A DNA stretch of 15,000 nt, from positions 1-15,000 of the forward strand of contig NW_013654575.1 of the NCBI RefSeq assembly GCF_000499385.1. Reading direction: 5' to 3'. Position numbers and translations under genes: made by a program. Below the pieces are notes generated by a model, which saw nothing but the letters and a program-made list of their open reading frames with translations, was not told the DNA's origin and searched no databases. Shown here one piece after another: positions 8,966-15,000 of the stretch. Source of the DNA: Eimeria necatrix (lineage: Eukaryota; Apicomplexa; Conoidasida; Eucoccidiorida; Eimeriidae). Each line of letters starts with the position of its first letter. The stretch's first letter is position 1.

Positions 8966-9345
8966 GCAGCTGCAGCAGGTCCGTGAACCGAGAAGCTCTG
9001 TAGCCAAACAAAAAGGAATAAATAAAAGCAGCAAACTGCACACTTCCCGACACTGCAGCAGCAGGCAAAGACGGACACAGCAGCTGTGCTGCAGCAGCAA
9101 CAAATGCTGCTTCTCCTGCTGCTGACAGCAGCATCGACAGCGCAGCAGCAGCAGACAGACACACGTGGTGTAGGCGCCCGAAGCGGCTGCAAGCAGCAAA
9201 ACAATTCCAAAATAAAATAAATAAATAAAAAGAAATAAAAAATAAATAATAATAAATAAAAATAAATTAAAAAAATTATTAAGAATGACTCAGCATATAT
9301 TCAGAAAGACCAACAGCTCGAGAAACAGCAGCAGCAGCAAAAGCG

Positions 9346-9378
<33 letters not shown>

Positions 9379-9718
9379 CAGCAGCAGCAGCAGCAGCAGC
9401 AGCAAGGGCTACTTACAGCAGCACGAACTCCACTAGGCCAAAGTCCTGGCGCCGCTGCACCTCAAGAGGCGCTTCGCCCTCGCTATCCTGCTGCTTTTCT
9501 TGCTGCCGCTGCTGCTGCTCTTCTTGCTGCTGCTGCTGCTGCTCCTCTTGCTGCTGCTGCTGCTCCTCCCCCTGCTGCAGCTGCTGCTGCCGCTGCTCCT
9601 CCTGCTCCTCTTGCTGCTGCTGCTGCAGCTCGACGGCGGTAAGGCAGCAGCTGCTGGCGGTAGTAGCCATTAGGGTGCCCGCGAGCTCCAGCTCTTTCTG
9701 CTGCTGCTGCTGCTGTTC

Positions 9719-9751
<33 letters not shown>

Positions 9752-10086
9752 GCGTGCATCTCTGAGCTTGTTCCTGGCCGTAAGGAGGAGGCGCTTGCGC
9801 TCCTTTTGCTGCTGCAGCAGCAGCAGCTGCTGCTGCTGCTGCTGCTGCTTGAGGTCTCGGAGCGCAGCGTGCACCTTGGGGGCGAGCAGCCCCAGCAGCA
9901 GCGGGGAAGCAGCAGCAGCAGCAGCATACAAGCAGCAAATAACAACTGACTTTGCTTCCCAACTCAAAGCTGGAGGCAAAAAGATAATCCAAGACCCCAC
10001 AGAGCATGCAAAGAAAGACAAAGACAGCCGCAGCCAGCTGTCGCTGCCGCCCCCGATGAACTGCAGCAAAGACCCCACGCCTGCCT

Positions 10087-10130
<44 letters not shown>

Positions 10131-10489
10131 CACACACGCGGGCTGTTGCAAGGCGCAGCACGGCCTCCGTGGGAAGCCCAGCGGCGGCAGCAGCAGTGCA
10201 AAGAAACGCAGCAGCAACAGCGGCAGCAGCAGCAACAGCAACAGATGCAACTGCAGCAGCAGCAGCAGAAGCAACTGCAGCAGCAGCAGCAGCAGCAGCA
10301 TACTTGCGGGACCCTCTTCTTGCAGAAGCAGAAGGAAATAATAATTGCAAAAAGGACGGAGAGCTCAGCAGCCAGCAGCAAAGACAGGCCCCAGCCAAAG
10401 GGCAGCAGACCCTCCTCTGTTCCTGCTGCAGCAGCAGCAGCAGCAGCTGCTGCTGCTGCTGCTGCTGGTTCTGCAGCTTCTGGCTCCAT
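7776..10489 (-). CDS. Sodium:solute symporter family protein, DUR3-like
   Basis: Exons are 10489-10304, 10084-9417 and 9186-7776 (TAG); the total is an exact frame of 754 residues. The ATG at 10489 is the first in frame. TM1 is GLLPFGWGLSLLLAAELSVL (about residues 27-46). The second block is ACSVGSWIIFLPP with LYAAAAAASPLLLGLLAPK. The exon 2-3 splice (CT|GTAAGT to TTGCAG|C) joins GLVEFVLL to RFGRLHHVCLS, matching the EIIKARYGTAAH segment of DUR3. Further on are FIYSFLFGYRASRFTDLLQ (about 339-357; compare YTLFGGLRATFLTDY), PAYIIDQAVWARA (compare VFLDQAYWQRA) and LSSADAAQNALPWIIAADIL, plus several terminal helices. The SSS family couples Na+ or H+ to uptake of solutes such as urea; the substrate here is inferred at most. 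A Gln/Glu/Lys-rich insert of about 130-150 residues sits between the second membrane block and RFG, in a normally short loop. Poly-Ser and Gln runs fill other loops and the tail. Confidence 0.8.
8349..8402. repeat. CTG tract encoding a poly-Ser loop of the symporter
   Basis: About eighteen uninterrupted CTG triplets on the plus strand are read in the minus-strand frame as AGC (Ser). They lie between the conserved AADILGRHMPP block and GGEKALRAYRFWG, which fits a loop. Pure repeats of this length are prone to length change. Confidence 0.8.
9187..9416 (-). other. Symporter intron with a T-rich acceptor tract
   Basis: On the coding strand the donor is a full-consensus GTAAGT and the acceptor is TTTTGCTGCTTGCAG. 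The donor half is poly-CAG/CTG (plus-strand 9310-9404). The acceptor half is about 85 bp of almost pure A/T (plus-strand 9200-9284), T-rich on the coding strand like a long pyrimidine tract. Phase 2 plus 1 gives Leu in FVLL-RFG. Confidence 0.8.
9200..9284. other. AT-rich island inside an intron
   Basis: Built from AAATAAATAA-type words, this is the most AT-rich segment of the window and contrasts with CAG-rich DNA on both sides. It lies just upstream (coding sense) of a well-supported acceptor. Confidence 0.8.
10085..10303 (-). repeat. Symporter intron of CAG/CTG repeats
   Basis: This is a phase 0 intron on the minus strand: CCGCAA|GTATGC to CTGCTGCAG|GCAGGC. It separates KKRVPQ after TM1 from AGVGSLLQFIGGG. 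Its plus-strand CAG tract at 10087-10134 directly provides the acceptor on the other strand. Read through, it gives only Cys and Leu runs, which supports removal. Confidence 0.65.
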
Positions 10490-11228
10490 CGCAGCAGCGT
10501 CAGAGGCAGCGGGCCCAGCGGCAGCGAGAAGTGCAGCAGCAGCTGTCCTAGACCCTGCTGCTCTTGTTGCTGCACTTGCTGCAGCAGCAGCAGCAGTTGC
10601 AGCAGCAGCAGCAGCAGCAGAGCTCAGAAGGCCAAGACACCGCGCGAAGAAGGCCTTAAAATTTGCTGTTGCTGCTTCTGAAGGGCCCCCCGCCTCTGCT
10701 GCCACCCCACTGCTGCTGCTGCTGCTGCTGCTGCTGCGGATACTGCTGCTGCTTCCCCAACAAGCCACTTCCGTTTGAGTTTAAATTTGCTTTTAAAACC
10801 CTTAGCAGCAAAAAGGAAAAGTTGAGGTGCAGCAGAAGTAGCAGCAGCCCCGAAACTGCAGAGCGGCTGGCTGCTGCTGCCACTGCTGCTGCTGTGGCTG
10901 CTGCTGGCAGCAGGTGTGATGCCCAGCAGCAGCATGGGCGCTCGCTGCTGCTGCTGCTGCTGCCGCCCCTGCTGCTGTTGCTGCTGCTGCTGCTGCGATC
11001 ACAACACCCCCGTTAGTGCAGCGGAAAAAAAGTTGAAATTATTTTTGCTGCTCCAACGGACAGCAGTTGCTGCAGCACTGACTGCAGCAACAACAGTAGC
11101 AAGACCAGCAGCAGCAGCAGCAGCAGCGGCAGCTGCTGCTGCTGCTGCCCGGTGGCATTGTTCACTCTCCTTCGTTCTTTCTCTCTCCAGATTTGCTGCT
11201 GCAGCAGCACGGATATCCGCACTGCAGG

Positions 11229-11240
11229 GTGTACATACAC
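11229..11240. repeat. GTGTACATACAC palindrome variant
   Basis: Variant copy with one central base changed, in the divergent intergenic region about 690 bp before the Rqc2 start and 740 bp before the symporter start. Confidence 0.8.
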
Positions 11241-11463
11241 CTCAGCTCTGTTTATGCTGGCGTGGGCTTTCAGGGGCAGAGCTGCTGCTGCTGCCGCTGC
11301 CACTGCTGTTGCTGCTGCTCCAGCTGGCTCGTTACGGCAGCTGTAGAGCGTAGCGTGCTGCAGCAGCAGCAGCAGCAAACTTATTGTTGACAGCAGGACC
11401 AAACTCTAGGAGTAGCAGCAGCAGCAGCACGAGGTTTGGCGCTTCCCCAGCCTTGCCGTGTTG

Positions 11464-11525
11464 CAGCAGCGGCAGCAGCGGCAGCAGCGGCAGCAGCAGC
11501 GGCAGCAGCAGCAGCAGCGGCAGCA
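11464..11525. repeat. GGCAGCAGC-type minisatellite
   Basis: A run of CAG triplets punctuated by CGG at intervals of 9, 12 or 15 bp, giving a higher-order pattern on the triplet repeat. No coding role is supported. Confidence 0.7.
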
Positions 11526-11750
11526 ACGCAGCAGCAGCAGCGGCCGCAGCGGCCGCATTAGCAGCTTGTGTGCAACGCAGCAGCAGCTGAAGCAGCAGCA
11601 GCAGCAGCTACGCTCTGCACAGGGTAGCAGCGCAGCACGCGCTGCAGGAGCTTCTGCGTGACTGCATTTGAGAGGCAGCAGCAGCAGCAGCAGCAATAGC
11701 AACAAAAGGAGCCGCTGCAGCTCGCGGAGCAGCAGCAGCGGCGGCAAAAA

Positions 11751-11786
<36 letters not shown>

Positions 11787-11851
11787 GAGCTTGCCCTTGC
11801 TGCGGAGCAAGCACTCACACTCACGGCCCATCGACGCAGCTCCCTAAAGCA

Positions 11852-11886
<35 letters not shown>

Positions 11887-11917
11887 CAGCGCCTCAGTTA
11901 GTTTGGGCATCTGGAAA

Positions 11918-11944
11918 ATGGCGGGCATTCCCTCAGACTCTGCT

Positions 11945-11982
<38 letters not shown>

Positions 11983-12090
11983 GGGAGCAGCAGCTCCCCC
12001 CGCGGGTTCGTGGCCCGCCGGGGTCCCTCCGCCGCAGCCGGCGGGGCCGCCGCCGCCCCCGCAGGAGCAGCCCCCGCAGCCGCAGCAGCC

Positions 12091-12147
<57 letters not shown>

Positions 12148-12311
12148 GCAGCGGATGAGCGCGCTGGACATTCGGGCCATGTGCAGCAGCATAAAGCCGC
12201 TGTGCGAAGGGCTGCGAGTCAGCAACGTTTATGACTGCAGAGTGTGGGGTTTTGGGGGGGGTGCATGCAGCCACAGGTTTGTGCTGAAGCTGTGTGGGGT
12301 TGCTGCAGCAG

Positions 12312-12354
<43 letters not shown>

Positions 12355-12642
12355 GCAGCTGCTGCTGCAGCCGGGAGTCGGCTTCTGCCTCACCGAGTGG
12401 AAGCGCAGCAAAGACGCGCTGCCCTCGGCCTTCTGCATGCGGCTGCGGAAGCTGCTGCGGGGCAAGCGGCTGCTGCTGCTGCAGCAAATGGGCGCAGACC
12501 GCGTGCTGCTGCTGCTGCTGCAGAGCGCCAGCGAGCGCCTCGCCCTTTACCTCGAGATGTATGTCTCTGGCAACTTAATAGTTGCTGACAGCAGCAGCAG
12601 CCTCATCATGGCGGTCCTCAGGACCCACTCGCTGCTGCAGCA

Positions 12643-12679
<37 letters not shown>

Positions 12680-12835
12680 CAGCAGGAGCAGCAGCAGCAG
12701 CAGCAGGTCGTCAGGGTCGCCGTCGGCAGCCAGTACATTCCCCCCTCCCCTGCTGCTTCGCTGCTGCTCGAGGGCCGCAGCCCAGCAGCCTTCACCCCCG
12801 AGTACACTGCTGCGCTGCTGCAGCAGCTGCTGCAG

Positions 12836-12888
<53 letters not shown>

Positions 12889-13085
12889 GAAGCAGCTCAC
12901 CTGGGGCCAGCTCTTCGCCAAAGTCGTCTGCTTCTCGCACCCCGCGCTGCAGCAGCACTGCCTGCTGCAGCACGGGCTCAAGGCGCAGCAAAAGCTGCCA
13001 GCAGAAGCAGCAGAAGCTGCTGCTGCTGCTGCTGCTGCTGCTCCGCAGTTCGCTGCAGCCGTACATGAAGCCATCAAAGCGGTGC

Positions 13086-13120
<35 letters not shown>

Positions 13121-13440
13121 CTCTGCCGCTGTTGCTGCTGCTGCTGCTTTGCTGCTTTTAGTGGATCGGCTCTCCGCAGTAAGGGGCTAGGGTTTAGGGT
13201 TTAGGGTTTAGGGTTTAGGGTCTGGTGCTTCCTGGTGTACGCGCAGCTAGCTGATGTTAGCGGGCCTGGCGACTACTTGGGAGAAGAGCAGCAAGAGCAG
13301 CAGCAGCAAGAACAGCAGCAGCAGCAGCAGGAGCAGCAGCAGCAGCAGCGGGCTCGCGAGCGCCAAGGGTATATAATAGCTCGCCGCACTGCAGCAGCAG
13401 CGGAGGCAGCAGAGTCAGCAGCAGCAAGCGTGGAGGGCGG

Positions 13441-13477
<37 letters not shown>

Positions 13478-13774
13478 TATGAGATGCTGGAGTTTACTCC
13501 GGTGCTGCTGCAGCAGCACGCAGCCTTGCCGGTGCTGAAGGCCCCTGAGCAGCAGAAACGGGACGAAGCAGCAGCAGCGGAAGCAGCAGCAGCAGCAGCT
13601 GCTGCTGCTGGCACTGCGTCTGCTGCGACAGCAGCAGCTGCCTCCGCCGCCGCAGCAGCAGCAGCAGCAAGCGGCCCTGCAGCAGCAGCAGCAGAAGCAG
13701 CAGGAACTGTCGTGGCTCTCTGGTACCGCACATTTAGCTGCTGCGTAGATGATTACATAGCAGCAGGAGACATG

Positions 13775-13807
<33 letters not shown>

Positions 13808-14107
13808 ACTGCTGCCTTGAGCCGCGTGGAGAAGATCCAGCAGGACCAGCAGCAGCGGCTGCAGCAGCTGCAGCAGCAGCAGCAGCTGCTGCAGCAGCAG
13901 TCCGCAGCAATCGAAGCCAACCTGCAGCTAGTCGATGACGTGCTGCTGCTGCTGCGTGCTGCTGTTGCTGCTGGTGCTTCTTGGGGGGAGCTGCATGTAC
14001 ACCTGAAGGAGCAGCAGCGCAGAGGCCACCCAATTGCTGCTCACATTCACAGGCTGTCTTTGGATAAGAACGAGGCTTTGCTGCTGCTGCCGGCGCCTGC
14101 TGCAGCA

Positions 14108-14161
<54 letters not shown>

Positions 14162-14442
14162 CAGCAGGAGCTGCTGCTGGTCCCTGTGGACTTGTCTCTT
14201 TCTGCTTTTGGAAATGTTGAGGCTTTGCATTCGCTGCGAAAGGCTTCGCGGCAAAAGGAGATAAAGACGGAGCAGCAAATGGCGCTTGCTGTTGCTGCTG
14301 CTTCTGCTGCTGCTGCAGCAGGCAAAACCCGCAAGCAGCAGCAGCACGCCAAGGGGCCCAAGCCCCAGCAGCAGCAGCAGGAGATCAAAAAGCTCCGCAA
14401 GCCCTTCTGGTTCGAGCGCTTCTACTGGTTCATCACCACAGG

Positions 14443-14507
<65 letters not shown>

Positions 14508-14606
14508 TGTGCCTGCGCGCGGGGGAGTCGGGTGTGGGGTGTTTCCGCGGTCGCGCTTTGGCGCCCCTGCGGGGACGGCCGCGCGCTGCTGCTGCGTGCC
14601 GACGCC

Positions 14607-14651
<45 letters not shown>

Positions 14652-15000
14652 AGACGGGTACCTGGTGATAGCTGGCCGCGAAGCCCACCAAAACGAGCTG
14701 CTGGTGCGGCGGTACATGCAGCAGCACGACTTGTACGTGCATGCGGACATTCACGGAGCAGCAACTTGCGTGATAAAGACGGGTCCGGAGGCAGCAGCAG
14801 CAGCAGCAGCAGCAGCTGCTGCTGCTGCCGAGGGCGGCGCAGCAGCAGCAGCAGCAGCAGACGCAGCCCCAGTGCCCCCAGCCACGCTGCAGCAAGCAGC
14901 AGAATTTGCTGTCTGCCGCAGCAGCGCCTGGAGCAGCAAAACTCCCGTGGGGGCCTGGTGGGTGTGGGGCAGCCAGGTTTCTAAGGCAGCGCCTTCGGGG
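11918..15000 (+). CDS. Rqc2/NEMF (NFACT family) ribosome quality-control factor, 3' partial
   Basis: Exons are 11918-13081, 13247-14441 and 14654 to the window end, with matching phases; 902 residues are visible. The start GAAAATGGCG is the first in-frame ATG. A 79-residue Ala/Pro/Gln extension precedes RKQRMSALDIRAM, where orthologues begin. NFACT-N shows LRVSNVYD, SAFCMRLRKLLRGKRL, and GADRV with Asp194 and Arg195. These match the Asp-Arg pair (D98/R99) that yeast Rqc2 needs for CAT-tailing; Asp84 matches D9. Then come QQHCLLQHGL, RQGYIIARR, a coiled coil (SRVEKIQQDQQQRLQQ, about residue 580 on), ANLQLVDD, VPVDLSLSAFGN and KPFWFERFYWFIT. NFACT-R has GYLVIAGREAHQNELLVRRY, DLYVHADIHGAATCVIK and AWWVWGSQVSKAAPSG, where the window ends. 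Rqc2 binds 60S subunits carrying stalled nascent chains, recruits the ligase Ltn1 and, in yeast, adds Ala/Thr tails. Gln and Ala runs are inserted between conserved blocks. Confidence 0.93.
12078..12143 (+). repeat. CAG tract encoding N-terminal poly-Gln of Rqc2
   Basis: A CAG tract after a Pro-rich stretch gives about 17 uninterrupted Gln immediately before RKQRMSALDIRAM. It is in frame with the domain and has no obvious splice site, so it is probably translated if the upstream ATG is used. Initiation at Met80 (ATG 12155) would leave it untranslated. Confidence 0.75.
13082..13246 (+). repeat. Rqc2 intron 1 with CTG tract and TTTAGGG array
   Basis: This is a phase 0 intron, AAAGCG|GTGCGT to TACGCGCAG|CTA. 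It joins HEAIKA to LADVSGPGDYL, which fits the NEMF segment before GYII. CTG-rich sequence follows the donor and TTTAGGG copies lie at 13187-13220, 26 bases before the acceptor. Unlike the introns at 227-443 and 5242-5436, there is no opposite telomere-like arm. Confidence 0.85.
14110..14158 (+). repeat. CAG tract encoding poly-Gln in the Rqc2 linker
   Basis: Sixteen uninterrupted CAG codons lie between the coiled-coil region and VPVDLSLSAFGN. Human NEMF carries an acidic/lysine-rich linker at the same place, so the repeat replaces or enlarges an already variable segment. Confidence 0.85.
14442..14653 (+). repeat. Rqc2 intron 2, CTG tracts at both ends
   Basis: The donor is CACAG|GTCCGCTGCTG and the acceptor CTGCTGCAG|AC. 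The split codon becomes Asp, joining YWFITT to DGYLVIAGRE as in orthologues. CTG tracts at about 14446-14509 and 14609-14650 flank a GC-rich core. Confidence 0.9.

Larger units (their letters stand above)
10490..11917. other. Divergent intergenic region (symporter 5' end / Rqc2 5' end)
   Basis: No gene is supported here; both flanking genes are transcribed away from it, so their promoters should lie inside. It holds CAG and CTG tracts, less repetitive AT-richer patches at about 10768-10830 and 11018-11050, and a palindrome variant GTGTACATACAC at 11229-11240. It also has a GGCAGCAGC-type short tandem field at about 11464-11525 and CAG tracts close to the Rqc2 start (11857-11885). The frames crossing it encode repeat polypeptides only. 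Confidence 0.6.

Noticed and set aside
12242..12276. Possible 35-base mini-intron (GTGTGGGG to CCACAG) in the Rqc2 N-domain
   Set aside because: Its removal shifts the frame and loses the RFVLKL strand expected by the family; reading through keeps it.
550..14650. CRISPR array or phage-type repeat structure
   Set aside because: No repeat-spacer periodicity; repeats are triplet or telomere-like and genes have introns, so the DNA is eukaryotic.
800..14740. TGCATGC-like words as ApiAP2 sites (for example near 808, 4385, 5606, 8046, 12262 and 14738)
   Set aside because: GCATGC arises easily in CTG/CAG-rich DNA and many copies lie inside exons; no positional pattern was seen.

Overview
The window looks like nuclear DNA of an apicomplexan coccidian, most probably an avian Eimeria. 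Two things point there. First, CAG/CTG triplet tracts run through exons, introns and spacers and give homopolymeric amino-acid runs (Ala, Gln, Ser, Leu, depending on frame and strand). Second, interstitial telomere-like AAACCCT/TTTAGGG arrays are scattered through the locus. Both are published hallmarks of the repeat-rich segments of Eimeria chromosomes. The species cannot be fixed from this window. Most open frames are by-products of triplet repeats, which lack stops in every frame, so genes were called only where non-repeat residues match a family and splice phases agree.

Four genes are supported. (1) + strand, 32-2928: last six exons of a saccharopine dehydrogenase-like oxidoreductase (SCCPDH family); the N-terminal exon lies to the left of the window. 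(2) - strand, 5956-3839: a multi-membrane-span protein resembling NIPA-type transporters of the drug/metabolite transporter superfamily. (3) - strand, 10489-7776: a three-exon sodium:solute symporter of the DUR3-like type. (4) + strand, 11918 to the right edge: an Rqc2/NEMF (NFACT) ribosome-quality-control factor, cut by the window end inside its NFACT-R domain. Gene products 1, 3 and 4 are recognised with good confidence; gene 2 is weaker. No shared pathway is apparent, and the arrangement (+, -, -, +) is that of independent eukaryotic genes.

The spacers are 2929-3838 (between convergent 3' ends), 5957-7775 (between the two minus-strand genes) and 10490-11917 (between divergent 5' ends). They hold triplet repeats, a perfect 15-bp palindromic array, 21-bp tandem repeats, AT-rich islands, a 11-bp-stem inverted repeat and copies of a GTGTACGTACAC palindrome. 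No tRNA, rRNA, transposon or CRISPR was recognised.

The most unusual structure is in the introns. Every telomere-like array in the window falls inside an inferred intron. Two introns of unrelated genes on opposite strands share one architecture on their coding strand: GCAG|GTCC, an AAACCCT array, a GC-rich spacer, a TTTAGGG array, then the acceptor. Such introns could fold into hairpins. Most other introns are little more than CAG/CTG tracts that themselves supply the CTGCAG acceptor.
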